Numbered from the stretch's first letter, positions 35,386 through 44,018 are shown. The stretch: 64,000 bases of DNA from Sansalvadorimonas sp965221135 (GCA_965221135.1 CBDCRZ010000127.1:248001-312000); one strand, 5' to 3'. Notes: a model not told the origin generated them from the letters alone. Numbers and translations: made by a program.

Positions 35386-36636
35386 TCATGACTTGCGACT
35401 GGCATGATACAGGTGACTCTCCTTATAGTTGCCATGAAGATGAGCCAGAAGCACCATAATGACGGCCGCAACAGGCAAAGCCAGTAAAATTCCGGAAAAA
35501 CCGAATAATTGCCCGCCTGCCATAATCGCAAAAATCACCGCGACAGGATGCAGACCAATTTTGTCGCCGACCAGCAAAGGCGTAAATACCATACCTTCCA
35601 ATGCCTGCCCGACCATAAATACGCCAACAACGCCGACCACTGGCCAGATACTGTCAAACTGGAACAGCGCCATAACCAGAGCAATACCAATTCCCACAAT
35701 AAAACCCATATAAGGAACAATGCTGGCCAGACCGGCAATCAGGCCAATCAACAGAGCAAACTGCAAACCAACAAGCCACAGTCCTAGCCCGTAGGTAATA
35801 CCCAGCAGCAACATCACCAGCAGCTGCCCTTTCATAAAGGCACTTAATACTTCATCACACTCACGGGCCAGTTGACTGGAAACTGGTGCCAGGTTGCGGG
35901 GAATCAACTGACCGATATTTTCCACAAGACGATCCCAGTCACGCAACAGGTAAAAGGTCACTACGGGAATCAGGAACAGGTTAGTAAAGAAACCAATCAT
36001 CGCTTCTGAAGAGTTCGCCAGCACATTTTTAAGATGCTTCAGGAGGTTTCCGGCCTGCTTCCACTCAACCGCCAGAGTACTGCTGATATCTTTGAGGTTT
36101 AAAAGGTCCCGGGAGGAGTCTGGGTTAATATCTATAAACTGGGCCAACCAGGGAACCAGTGTCGTTTGCAACCATTGCCCCAGAACCGGCAGTAACTCAA
36201 TCAAGTGCAACAGCTGACGTGCTGCTCCGGGAATAATCACCAGCAAGGCAATTGAAAAAACCAGCAACACAACAGCAAACACCACACAAACTGCCATGGT
36301 ACGCCCAAGACCAAGATTTTCTAACCTGTCAGCAATAGGGTCACCCAGATAAGCCAGAATTATGGACACCAGAAAGGGCGTTAATACCGGGCCGAGCAAA
36401 TAGAGCATGACTCCTGAGAACACCACTAACCCCAACAGAAAACCCCGTTGGGCAGTCGTCATGGCCATAACTTCTCTTCCATCGTTTTCGCTCAGGTTGT
36501 TGCGTATTTCCTGCTGATGGCTCTTATCCTGCTGATGGCTCTTATCCTGCTGATGGCTCTTATCCTGCTGATGGCTCTTATCCTGCTGATGGCTCTTATC
36601 CTGCTGATGGCTCTTATCCTGCTGATCGTCCTGCAT
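35386..36636 (-). CDS. perM: AI-2E/PerM-family membrane transporter with a repetitive N-terminal tail
   Basis: 416 residues. Eight or so membrane segments and the PerM/AI-2E transporter layout: N-terminal GVMLYLLGPVLTPFLVSIIL, a periplasmic middle domain, then FLIPVVTFYLLRDWDRL and GLIAGLASIVPYMGFIVGIG. The first 44 residues contain six perfect QQDKSH repeats plus a partial one, encoded by an 18-bp tandem repeat; this tail is not part of the family. ATG 36636 has GGAGTAAAGG immediately upstream, so the repeat is translated. Substrate unknown. Conserved block DUF2066-perM-hda, with 42 bp between perM and hda. Confidence 0.9.
   Translation of the reverse strand: MQDDQQDKSHQQDKSHQQDKSHQQDKSHQQDKSHQQDKSHQQEIRNNLSENDGREVMAMTTAQRGFLLGLVVFSGVMLYLLGPVLTPFLVSIILAYLGDPIADRLENLGLGRTMAVCVVFAVVLLVFSIALLVIIPGAARQLLHLIELLPVLGQWLQTTLVPWLAQFIDINPDSSRDLLNLKDISSTLAVEWKQAGNLLKHLKNVLANSSEAMIGFFTNLFLIPVVTFYLLRDWDRLVENIGQLIPRNLAPVSSQLARECDEVLSAFMKGQLLVMLLLGITYGLGLWLVGLQFALLIGLIAGLASIVPYMGFIVGIGIALVMALFQFDSIWPVVGVVGVFMVGQALEGMVFTPLLVGDKIGLHPVAVIFAIMAGGQLFGFSGILLALPVAAVIMVLLAHLHGNYKESHLYHASRKS
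36510..36617 (-). repeat. Six tandem 18-bp repeats in the perM 5' coding region
   Basis: Six perfect copies of CCTGCTGATGGCTCTTAT (plus strand) and a partial seventh, encoding QQDKSH. The period is a multiple of three, so slippage changes tail length without loss of frame. Confidence 0.97.
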
Positions 36637-36686
36637 CCTTTACTCCGAAATCGTTAGCTCTTCCAATTGGCCGCTTTGCTGACTGC

Positions 36687-37844
36687 CTAGTTTTGCCAAT
36701 AATAGTGGAGATCCGGAAACCAGCCGGACTCGTCCCCGACACCGGCTCTTGTTAACTTGCGCCCTAAACCTATAGCCGCATTCAGTTGTTCTACGGAACC
36801 ATCAATTTGTACATCAAGAAGCATTTCACTCTGATTGACCTGTACCGGGGTTACATGGCGAACAGCGGTCATGCCTTCAAGATATTTGAGTACACCAGCA
36901 TAGGCTCTGGCATCACGTATACCTGACACCTGCAAACGTATCGGTCTGTCAGGGGCAGAATCGGGTGTAACACCATAAAAGGCCGACATATGACGAGCAA
37001 TATCAGCCACCACACGCTCAGAGATTTCAGCTGTGGGAACATCAGTAAAATCAAGCATATGCTGCTGCCCTTGAAACAGGAAAACAGTACGGCCATTCCA
37101 AAGGTTGCTGCCCTGTTGTGACGGCCACACACGCACACCGGCCACCGCATTCACACCATAACGAACCGACGCACGCAAAATGGGCTGGGAAAAAAGCCCC
37201 CAAAGCTCAGAGATACTCAAGGCGCTGGCATCGTCAAAATCCATCAGCGGGTAGATCACCGGAATCCCCCAGTTCTGTCCGGACCTGGTGATGCCATCCC
37301 GAACAGCAGAGGGGGTTTGTGAACTGACAAACTCGCGTCGCCCCCTGGCCTCCTGAGCGATCCAAACCAATACTGAAGGCCGACCTGCGCCCCAGAGTGG
37401 TAAGTCATTATTCTTCAGCAGGGTGTATATCGACTCTTCATTAAATTTAATTTTGAGTTCATAGCGCAGACCTGTGGTCTCACGCTCCAACTCCGACAAT
37501 TCCTGGTATTTAAACTGGCTGACCAGAGAACTGACCTGCCCGCCATCACTGGCAAGATCAGAGCCAGAGGGCAGATCATCACGCCCCGTTAAACGCCTGA
37601 GTAACTTATTCAGCCCTGACTGAAAACCAGCCTGACGACTATTAGGACTCTGGTCAGCTACCGGCACACCGACATCATAAAGATTACGGATAACCTGGGT
37701 GGCCTGACTCTGCCCCGACATCAACAAGAGGGGTATACACAGCAACAGAGTGAAAAGAAGAGTCACAAAAACCGGCACTCGCCTGGTTTGCTCTGCCCTG
37801 CTCAAAAACTGAAAAATATCCGGCACCACAAGAAAACCCGCCAT
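36687..37844 (-). CDS. DUF2066 exported protein
   Basis: 385 residues. N-terminal hydrophobic signal (VPVFVTLLFTLLLCIPLLLMSG, then QSQATQ). The mature part starts LYDVGVPVADQSPNSRQAGFQSGLNKLLRRLTGRDDL, the DUF2066 signature. The rest has alternating alpha/beta character, with a C-terminal domain (RIRLQVSGIRDARAYAGVLKYLEGM). Function unknown. Between purM (divergent) and perM-hda, the standard gene order in Pseudomonas-like genomes. Confidence 0.87.
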   Translation of the reverse strand: MAGFLVVPDIFQFLSRAEQTRRVPVFVTLLFTLLLCIPLLLMSGQSQATQVIRNLYDVGVPVADQSPNSRQAGFQSGLNKLLRRLTGRDDLPSGSDLASDGGQVSSLVSQFKYQELSELERETTGLRYELKIKFNEESIYTLLKNNDLPLWGAGRPSVLVWIAQEARGRREFVSSQTPSAVRDGITRSGQNWGIPVIYPLMDFDDASALSISELWGLFSQPILRASVRYGVNAVAGVRVWPSQQGSNLWNGRTVFLFQGQQHMLDFTDVPTAEISERVVADIARHMSAFYGVTPDSAPDRPIRLQVSGIRDARAYAGVLKYLEGMTAVRHVTPVQVNQSEMLLDVQIDGSVEQLNAAIGLGRKLTRAGVGDESGWFPDLHYYWQN

Positions 37845-38201
37845 TACGTCTTAACGCCGCCCTTATCAAAAACCCTGCCCACATTACTTAAAACGCTTTT
37901 ACTAAAAGCCAGTACATAAAAACGCAGGTTATTTCCCATCAGCGTTCTATTATGCCATAGAAGCTGAATCTTAAAATGACAGCCTCAATCAAAACTCTCA
38001 CTGACTGTGTGTGTAGATAGCAGAAGCTTCAGACGACTGGTACAATCCGCGCCAGAACATCACCCATGAGCCATCGGTGAACTATTGTATCCGCAGAAAC
38101 CGGATGCAGTAGGTATTGCCGCGTTCTCTCAAGAAATAAGCGCCTCCCCAGAGTGTGCCACAGATGGCCAAAACATACCTTTCGAGAGTCTGAAGCCAGA
38201 T
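37845..38201. other. Divergent promoter region of purM and the DUF2066 gene
   Basis: About 357 bp. The purM frame stays open back to 38085 but the conserved start is 38202. I looked for a PurR-type box (ACGCAAACG-like) and did not find a convincing one. Confidence 0.55.
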
Positions 38202-39260
38202 ATGACCGAGAAAAAAGGATCGCTCAGTTATCGGGATGCCGGTGTCGATATCGACGCAGGTAATGCCCTTGTTGACCGCATCAAGCATGTCGCCAAACGG
38301 ACCCGCCGTCCGGAAGTTATGGCGGGCCTGGGAGGCTTCGGTGCCCTCTGCCAGATTCCTGCAGGATACAAAGAGCCGGTTTTGGTTTCTGGTACCGACG
38401 GTGTCGGCACCAAACTGAAACTGGCTATGGACCTCAACCGTCATGACACCATCGGCATCGATCTGGTCGCCATGTGTGTGAACGACCTGATTGTCTGCGG
38501 TGCCGAGCCTCTGTTCTTCCTCGACTACTATGCCACTGGCCATCTTAATGTTGATGTAGCTGCCAGCGTTGTTGCCGGTATCGGCAATGGCTGTGAGCTC
38601 TCTGCCTGCTCTCTGGTGGGTGGTGAAACCGCAGAAATGCCTGGCATGTACCAGGGCGAAGACTATGACCTGGCTGGCTTCTGCGTCGGTGTTGTTGAGA
38701 AAGCCGACATCATTGATGGCAGCAAAGTCAAAGCTGGGAATACCCTGATTGGCCTGGCCTCCAGTGGTGCCCACTCCAACGGTTATTCCCTGATCCGCAA
38801 GATTCTCGAAGTGAATGACATCGCTCTGGACTCTCTTGATATGCAGGAGCTGGACGGCAAGTCTCTGGCCGACCTGCTGATGGAGCCAACCCGCATTTAT
38901 GTGAAGCCAATGCTGGAACTGATCGGCAACGGCATGGTCAATGCCATGAGCCACATTACCGGTGGTGGCCTGCTGGAAAATATTCCACGGGTTCTGCCAG
39001 AAGGCACCAAGGCTGTGATCGACACTAACAGTTGGGAAATCCCTGCGCTGTTCCGTTGGTTGCAGGAAGGCGGCAATGTAGAACAGCGTGAAATGTACCG
39101 CACCCTGAACTGTGGTGTCGGCATGGTTATCGCTGTACCGGCTGAGCGCAAACAGGAAGCCATCGACCAGCTTATCGCTGCCGGTGAAACCGCCTGGGAG
39201 ATTGGCCATATTGCCACAGCTGCAGACGGTGAAGAACAAGTTGAGCTGAGCGGTCTGTAA
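38202..39260 (+). CDS. purM: Phosphoribosylformylglycinamidine cyclo-ligase (AIR synthetase)
   Basis: 352 residues. It makes aminoimidazole ribotide from FGAM and ATP, the fifth step of purine synthesis. Family sequences include SYRDAGVDIDAGNALVDRIK, VSGTDGVGTKLKLAM, IGIDLVAMCVNDL, GAEPLFFLDYYATG, SLVGGETAEMPGMY and HITGGGLLENIPRVLP. The open frame begins 39 codons earlier at 38085, but homology starts at ATG 38202, so I chose that. The next gene, purN, starts 31 bp after the stop. Confidence 0.98.
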   Translation: MTEKKGSLSYRDAGVDIDAGNALVDRIKHVAKRTRRPEVMAGLGGFGALCQIPAGYKEPVLVSGTDGVGTKLKLAMDLNRHDTIGIDLVAMCVNDLIVCGAEPLFFLDYYATGHLNVDVAASVVAGIGNGCELSACSLVGGETAEMPGMYQGEDYDLAGFCVGVVEKADIIDGSKVKAGNTLIGLASSGAHSNGYSLIRKILEVNDIALDSLDMQELDGKSLADLLMEPTRIYVKPMLELIGNGMVNAMSHITGGGLLENIPRVLPEGTKAVIDTNSWEIPALFRWLQEGGNVEQREMYRTLNCGVGMVIAVPAERKQEAIDQLIAAGETAWEIGHIATAADGEEQVELSGL

Positions 39261-39291
39261 TTCTGAATGCCCCTCAAAGCATGAGCCATTT

Positions 39292-40008
39292 ATGACCCAA
39301 AAGAGCAACGCCGTGCACTCCTCTCCCAAAACCTCTGAAGAGAAAGCAGGGTCAGAAGAAGCACGGTCAAAGATAGTTGTATTGATCTCAGGTGAAGGAA
39401 GTAACCTGCAGGCGTTGATTGATTCACAGGATGAAACCCTGACCCGCATTATTGCGGTCATCAGTAATAAGCCGGACGCTTATGGGTTAGAACGGGCACA
39501 ACAGGCTGGCATTGAAACTGCCAGCCTGTCTCCCAAAGATTTTAATAGCCGCGGAGCTTACGATCAGGCACTCCAGAACTGTGTAGAAAACTACCAGCCG
39601 GACCTGGTTATTCTCGCAGGCTTTATGCGCATTCTTCCTGCCACATTTACTGACCATTTCCATGGTCGCATGATGAATGTTCACCCTTCCCTGCTGCCAA
39701 AATACAAAGGTTTGCACACCCATCGCCGGGTTCTTGAAGCCGGGGAAAAGGAACACGGTACAACTGTGCACTTTGTTACCAGTGAACTGGATGGAGGCAC
39801 TCCTGTTATTCAGGCACGGGTTCCGGTCAGGCCGGGTGATACCGAAAAGATCCTGCAGAAAAGAATTCAACAGCAGGAATATCTCATTTACCCTGTGGCC
39901 GTAGGCTGGTTTGCCAGTGGACGCTTGCGCCTGCAGGGCAATCAGGCCATGCTGGACAACACCCCCCTGCCAGAAGGGGGCTTTCAGCATACCTGCCTGT
40001 CAAGCTAA
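39292..40008 (+). CDS. purN: Phosphoribosylglycinamide formyltransferase (GART)
   Basis: 238 residues. It transfers a formyl group from 10-formyl-THF to GAR, the third step of purine synthesis. ISGEGSNLQALID is the phosphate loop; the catalytic Asn and His are in MMNVHPSLLPKYKGLHTH; the catalytic Asp is in SELDGGTPVIQAR. It has a 26-residue N-terminal extension (Ser/Lys/Glu-rich) not found in E. coli PurN (212 residues). Co-directional with purM, 31 bp apart. Confidence 0.96.
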   Translation: MTQKSNAVHSSPKTSEEKAGSEEARSKIVVLISGEGSNLQALIDSQDETLTRIIAVISNKPDAYGLERAQQAGIETASLSPKDFNSRGAYDQALQNCVENYQPDLVILAGFMRILPATFTDHFHGRMMNVHPSLLPKYKGLHTHRRVLEAGEKEHGTTVHFVTSELDGGTPVIQARVPVRPGDTEKILQKRIQQQEYLIYPVAVGWFASGRLRLQGNQAMLDNTPLPEGGFQHTCLSS

Positions 40009-40064
40009 GGTGTGTCGAGCCAGTGCTATCCAGCCTTTGATCTTAACCTGAGACCTGTTATCCC

Positions 40065-40892
40065 ATGACAACAGACTCCCGTGACTCTTATAAGAACATT
40101 TTTACATCAGCCACCTGCACTGTGGTGATGGCAGTGGCTTTATCTGCCAGTCTTCTTTATGCCAGTACGACGCCTGGCACTTCCCCCCCAAAAACACCTG
40201 CCTCAAAACCACTGCAACCCTACTCTGCAGTTTACTCAGCAGAACTCAGTGGTGTACCTGTTGGAGGGGAAGCTGAACGCACCCTCACCCACAACAGTGA
40301 TGGCAGCTGGACCCTGCACTTTAAAGCAGAAATGCTGTTTTACAGTTTTGAAGAAGAGTCACACTTCACCCTTGCTGATGGAAAGATTAAGCCCTCTTCT
40401 TACGATATGAGTAAAGGCGCTTTAGGGAGAAAGAAAACAGCAGCCATAAAATTCGACTGGGGCAAGAAAATCGCGGATAGCAGGGAAAACAAAAAGAACT
40501 GGCAGGTTCCTCTTCAGATTAATGATCTGGACAAGATCAGTTATCAGGAACAGTTACGCCTGGATGCCAATGCTCTTCCGGCGCCGCCAAAGAAAGACAA
40601 AACCCAATCCCTTTCCTCTCAGGGTTTTAGATACTTCGTTGTGGATGAAGATGAACGGGATGATTACCTCTTTCGAGTGGATGGTGAAGAGACACTGAAC
40701 ACCCCGGCTGGCCGCTTTAATACTGTACGACTCAAGCGTGTTAGGGAAAGCAAGAAACGCGAAACCTGGATCTGGCTGGCGCCGGAATGGGACTACCTCC
40801 TGGTGCAACTGAAGCAGACCGAAAAAGGTAAGGATTACCTGGTCTCACTCAAACAGGCGACACTTGCCGACCGCCCGGTAAAAGGGCAATAA
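40065..40892 (+). CDS. DUF3108 exported protein
   Basis: 275 residues. N-terminal signal or anchor (TCTVVMAVALSASLLYA), a Thr/Pro-rich linker, then LQPYSAVYSAELSGVPVGGEAERTL typical of DUF3108, beta-strand-rich (WTLHFKAEMLFYSFEEESHF) and ending in WIWLAPEWDYLLVQLKQ. Predicted periplasmic, beta-rich; function unknown. Gene order purM-purN-DUF3108 is common in gammaproteobacteria. Confidence 0.87.
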   Translation: MTTDSRDSYKNIFTSATCTVVMAVALSASLLYASTTPGTSPPKTPASKPLQPYSAVYSAELSGVPVGGEAERTLTHNSDGSWTLHFKAEMLFYSFEEESHFTLADGKIKPSSYDMSKGALGRKKTAAIKFDWGKKIADSRENKKNWQVPLQINDLDKISYQEQLRLDANALPAPPKKDKTQSLSSQGFRYFVVDEDERDDYLFRVDGEETLNTPAGRFNTVRLKRVRESKKRETWIWLAPEWDYLLVQLKQTEKGKDYLVSLKQATLADRPVKGQ

Positions 40893-40951
40893 TCACACGC
40901 GATCCTTACAATATTTTTTGCCCTCAACCTTTTCTAAAGATAGGTTCTCCC

Positions 40952-41359
40952 ATGCAATTGCTGCACACCATGATCCGCGTTGGCGACCTGGACCGTTCCC
41001 TGGCTTTCTACACTGATGTGCTGGGTATGAAACTGCTGCGCAAATCTGAGAATGAAGAGTACAAGTACACTCTGGCTTTTGTTGGCTACGGCGATGAAAA
41101 AGACACAGCTGTCGTTGAGCTGACCTACAACTGGGGCACCGAGAGTTACGACCATGGTAATGCCTTCGGTCATCTGGCCATTGGTGCGGATGATATCTAT
41201 GCCACCTGTGAGGAGCTTCGCAAAGCTGGTGCCAGAATTGTACGTGAACCCGGCCCGGTTAAAGGCGGCACCACTCATATCGCTTTTGTTGAAGACCCTG
41301 ATGGTTACAAAATTGAACTGATTCAAAGGAGTCAGGCAGGCAAGGGGCTGGAAGGTTAA
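40952..41359 (+). CDS. gloA: Lactoylglutathione lyase (glyoxalase I)
   Basis: 135 residues, same length as E. coli GloA. It isomerises the methylglyoxal-glutathione hemithioacetal to lactoylglutathione. Metal ligands are in place: His5 (MQLLHTMIRVGDLDRS), Glu in AVVELTYNWG, His in NAFGHLAIG, Glu in YKIELIQR. Begins 59 bp after DUF3108 and ends at a terminator. Confidence 0.96.
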   Translation: MQLLHTMIRVGDLDRSLAFYTDVLGMKLLRKSENEEYKYTLAFVGYGDEKDTAVVELTYNWGTESYDHGNAFGHLAIGADDIYATCEELRKAGARIVREPGPVKGGTTHIAFVEDPDGYKIELIQRSQAGKGLEG

Positions 41360-41384
41360 CTTCCCCCTAGCCACAAACGTTTTC

Positions 41385-41411
41385 AAAAACGTCTCTTAGG
41401 AGGCGTTTTTT
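41385..41411 (+). terminator. Rho-independent terminator after gloA
   Basis: AAAAACGTCTC TTA GGAGGCGTTTTT, stem with one G-T pair, then a T run. Confidence 0.85.
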
Positions 41412-41730
41412 ATTGCAAGAATTTATAGATAATTAATAATTAACCACACTTAAATAGTTAATCCTCTCTTGAAAAAATAACCCACCTTTAAGAACAGTTA
41501 AATCAATCCGAGCACTAAAAACCATTTTAATAATAAGCCAATAGTGTCCACAGCCTTTACACAGCACGCCATTACTTTGAATTAAATGAGCATTGTAAGA
41601 TAAACAACAGATTATTAATCACCCCTTAGTCTTTGAGAGTAAAAGATAATATGAGTACGTGGAAGATATTACTAATATTGGCCCAGGAGATTTTTTATTA
41701 AGAGAGCTTTCTATTAAGGGGGGGGGCGAT
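41412..41730. other. AT-rich intergenic region ending in a G9 tract at a ribosome binding site
   Basis: Very AT-rich, no gene until ATG 41731. Nine G at 41718-41726 occupy the Shine-Dalgarno position of that ATG (four bases between). A GTG at 41659 opens the same frame but reads through the G tract and is less likely as a start. Confidence 0.7.
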
Positions 41731-41853
41731 ATGGATACACATAAAACCAATGAGAGATTCATTGTTAGAATCATTATTTTTGTTGTTGCAACCCTATTTG
41801 CATGCTTTTCGTTTTCAGAGGAAGGTGATGCCTCTGCTGAGAAAAAACAGTAG
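41731..41853 (+). CDS. Signal-peptide segment of a split gingipain-like protease
   Basis: 40 residues: MDTHKTNERF, then the hydrophobic IVRIIIFVVATLFACFSFS and EEGDASAEKKQ, ending at TAG 41851. This is a Sec signal with nothing behind it in frame. A -1 shift at the A6 run (41842-41847) continues directly as ...AEKK-TVAVVVTRN into the protease frame at 41856. It is therefore the missing N terminus of the following gene, not an independent peptide. Confidence 0.7.
   Translation: MDTHKTNERFIVRIIIFVVATLFACFSFSEEGDASAEKKQ
41842..41847 (+). promoter_or_regulatory. A6 slippery run joining signal peptide to protease frame
   Basis: GAG AAA AAA CAG TAG in the leader frame; re-reading one A gives AAA AAA ACA GTA GCC and joins the protease frame. 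Two tandem Lys codons at a slip site, with the stop one codon later, resemble a -1 frameshift site. Confidence 0.5.
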
Positions 41854-41855
41854 CC

Positions 41856-42944
41856 GTGGTGGTTACCAGGAATATTAATTCCTCGCTTCGGCCAGAGCTG
41901 GAGGGTTTCATAAAAGATCTTGAAGATGAAGGTTGGTCAGTTGTTTATTCTGAGGCCCCTGATGAACTTTTCGATGATGACTTAAAGAAATACTTGAATG
42001 ATATTTATCGTCACCATCATATGAGTGGTGTCGTCCTCGTTGGTGGTTTTCCCTATGAAGACGGGAGTGATGAGAACGATTTCACTCTTAGCTATGATGA
42101 TATAGGTGAAATAAAAGAGACAGTGCCGAGATTTTGGGTAAGCCGTATTGATAATGGAATGATTAGCGTGACCTCTGAGGAAGAAGCTATCGATTGGCTG
42201 AAAAATTATTTTTCGAGAAATCATGATTATAGGAAAAACTACAAGGAACGCGGGCAGTCCGTTCAGCCTATAGGTTTGGTGACTGCACCTCTGAACAGCT
42301 CTGAGCAAAGTGTTACCGATGTGCTGTCATCAACTGATGCATTCAGGTTGGTTGCAGTTGATAATGAAGAAGATTTTTTCCGGGCGTTTTCTCAGACAAA
42401 TTCATCAAGCTTTTTCAATATAATTTCAATGCATGGAAACCCTGACGGGTTGAAAGCAGCATCAGAATTTATAACTAAAGAATCCATACTTTATAATTAT
42501 AATTCGAATGCAAAACTTTTAGTTATAAGTTCGTGTCGTACTGGTAAATCCGGCCAGGGGTTAACGGCAGCGACAGCTTTTCTTTATGCACAAAATAGTG
42601 AAACGTTAGCTGTCATTGCTGCACAAGAGAAAACTTGTAGTCTATCAGTAGCTCAAAGTGCGTACACAGGAATACAGGGGTATACAATTGGTGAAGCACA
42701 CCTGAAGAAAATGTTCCTTTTTGATAGTCCCTGTTCCATTGGCATACCTGGCTCCGAAGGCGGAGAGCATACGAATTTTTACTCACGCCTAAATACTCTC
42801 ATGAGCATTTCATACCCTTTAATCTGGAAGTTGATCCAATATAGGATTAATGTACACACATCTTATGATTGTTTGTTTGGCAAGCCTTTCAACTATCGCT
42901 TGGTGTTGTTTGGTGATGGGACAATAAAAATGCCAGACAAATAG
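41856..42944 (+). CDS. Gingipain-like (peptidase C25, clan CD) secreted protease, N terminus in another frame
   Basis: 362 residues from GTG 41856. The caspase/gingipain-type fold is indicated by strand patterns (SGVVLVGGFPYEDGS; ETVPRFWVSRIDN), a His-Gly motif IISMHGNPDG (His193) and the catalytic-Cys strand KLLVISSCRTGKSG (Cys227). Spacing and hydrophobic strands before each residue are those of clan CD. C25 proteases usually carry a signal peptide and propeptide; here the signal lies in the -1-related frame just upstream (41731-41853), and GTG 41856 has no ribosome binding site. Either a programmed -1 shift at A6, a reversible A6/A7 phase switch, translational coupling, or a decayed gene. 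The downstream body is fully open and keeps both catalytic residues, which argues against old decay. Confidence 0.7.
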   Translation: MVVTRNINSSLRPELEGFIKDLEDEGWSVVYSEAPDELFDDDLKKYLNDIYRHHHMSGVVLVGGFPYEDGSDENDFTLSYDDIGEIKETVPRFWVSRIDNGMISVTSEEEAIDWLKNYFSRNHDYRKNYKERGQSVQPIGLVTAPLNSSEQSVTDVLSSTDAFRLVAVDNEEDFFRAFSQTNSSSFFNIISMHGNPDGLKAASEFITKESILYNYNSNAKLLVISSCRTGKSGQGLTAATAFLYAQNSETLAVIAAQEKTCSLSVAQSAYTGIQGYTIGEAHLKKMFLFDSPCSIGIPGSEGGEHTNFYSRLNTLMSISYPLIWKLIQYRINVHTSYDCLFGKPFNYRLVLFGDGTIKMPDK

Positions 42945-42953
42945 CAGGATGTG

Positions 42954-43000
42954 CCGTAAGCATATAGGTTACATCGGCTACTATTTGCTTACGGTTTTTT
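42954..43000 (+). terminator. Terminator after the protease gene
   Basis: CCGTAAGCA / TGCTTACGG stem with a 23-base loop, followed by six T. Confidence 0.8.
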
Positions 43001-43135
43001 AGGCGCTATCTATCTACACTCTCGATTATTGAAAAACACAGATGTATTTCACCACATTGAACCGCAGTCTCACCAAAAATGTCAGCGCCTCTTTAGTGAG
43101 ACCGCACACTCCATCAACAGCGGAGTCAAAGACAT

Positions 43136-43165
43136 AAAAAACAGGAGCAGGCAGGCTCCTGTTTT
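43136..43165 (-). terminator. Terminator of the peroxiredoxin gene
   Basis: AAAACAGGAGC / GCTCCTGTTTT, 11-pair stem with a short loop. Confidence 0.88.
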
Positions 43166-43187
43166 CTATGTTTGCCTATAACGCGAA

Positions 43188-43826
43188 TTAACTCAGGTGA
43201 TCAACAACATCCTGAGGCTCAAGACGTTGGGTGTAATCAGCAGCAACAAAGGCCAGAGAAATAGTACGGTCAGGCTGAATCACATAGGTGGCAGGAAATG
43301 GCAGATCCCAGGATTCATTGCCATTACGGGCAGGAACATCCAGACCAAACTCCTTGTAGACTGGTTGCAGTTCACCTGACAGGGTAAATACCAGACCAAA
43401 GTCTTTAGCGACTTTATTGTTCAAATCGCTAAGCACAGTAAAGGCCAGCTTGTTCTCTTCACGGGTTAAGGTTGCGTTATCTGGCAGCTCAGGAGATACA
43501 GCGACAAGGCTCGCGCCTGCCGCTGTGAGTTCATCCAATTTACCCTGAAGCGCCCTCAACTCAAGATTGCAGTAAGGGCACCAGCCACCGCGATAGAAAC
43601 TGAGTACGACCGGGCCTTTTTCCAGCAGCTTGTCCAGCGAAACCTGAGCGCCGGTATGATCAGGCAGTGTAAATTCAGGTGCCTTGCTGCCTTCAGCCTT
43701 AGCCTGCCTGGCCAGACCTGTGGCTATCAGTTCCTGAGTTGTTCGATCCATCAGTTCAAGAATATCTGCAGGCATGTTTTTCGCTTTTTCTTCATCAAAA
43801 CCGGCAATTTCATCTTTCAAAGTCAT
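43188..43826 (-). CDS. Peroxiredoxin-like (AhpC/TSA) protein
   Basis: 212 residues from ATG 43826 (AGGAAA seven bases upstream); the open frame runs 39 codons further but those contain the operator. Thioredoxin-fold peroxidase: SFYRGGWCPYCNLEL with Cys83 and Cys86, preceded by the AhpC/TSA entry APEFTLPDHTGAQVSLDKLL, and DLPFPATYVIQPDRTISLAF. The first 45 residues form a helical extension. Family members reduce peroxides with thiols. Divergent from a TetR regulator across a 192-bp region with a perfect palindrome, so probably under its control. Confidence 0.9.
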   Translation of the reverse strand: MTLKDEIAGFDEEKAKNMPADILELMDRTTQELIATGLARQAKAEGSKAPEFTLPDHTGAQVSLDKLLEKGPVVLSFYRGGWCPYCNLELRALQGKLDELTAAGASLVAVSPELPDNATLTREENKLAFTVLSDLNNKVAKDFGLVFTLSGELQPVYKEFGLDVPARNGNESWDLPFPATYVIQPDRTISLAFVAADYTQRLEPQDVVDHLS

Positions 43827-43924
43827 GGTATTTTCCTGTTGTTTGACGACTTCTAATTCAGCGACGTTTGCATTAACGACTATGGATATAACGCTGATGT
43901 CTCCATTTGGATTCAAGCTAACCA

Positions 43925-43946
43925 TTATTGAATCAACATTCAATAA
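43925..43946. promoter_or_regulatory. Palindromic operator between peroxiredoxin and TetR genes
   Basis: Perfect 9+4+9 inverted repeat TTATTGAAT-CAAC-ATTCAATAA. It lies one base upstream of the predicted -35 of the TetR promoter and 99 bp before the peroxiredoxin start. Typical of a TetR autoregulatory site controlling both genes. Confidence 0.75.
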
Positions 43947-43947
43947 C

Positions 43948-43976
43948 TTTACGAATCAAATTTACTCAGAGATAAT
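43948..43976 (+). promoter_or_regulatory. Predicted sigma-70 promoter of the TetR gene
   Basis: TTTACG, 17-base spacer, GATAAT; 42 bp before the ATG at 44019. Confidence 0.55.
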
Positions 43977-44018
43977 AACGACCACTCACTAATACTTTTA
44001 TTACTACTGCGGTTAACT

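Noticed and set aside
38082..39461. Long antisense frame covering purM
   Set aside because: Shadow frame; purM on the plus strand is unambiguous.
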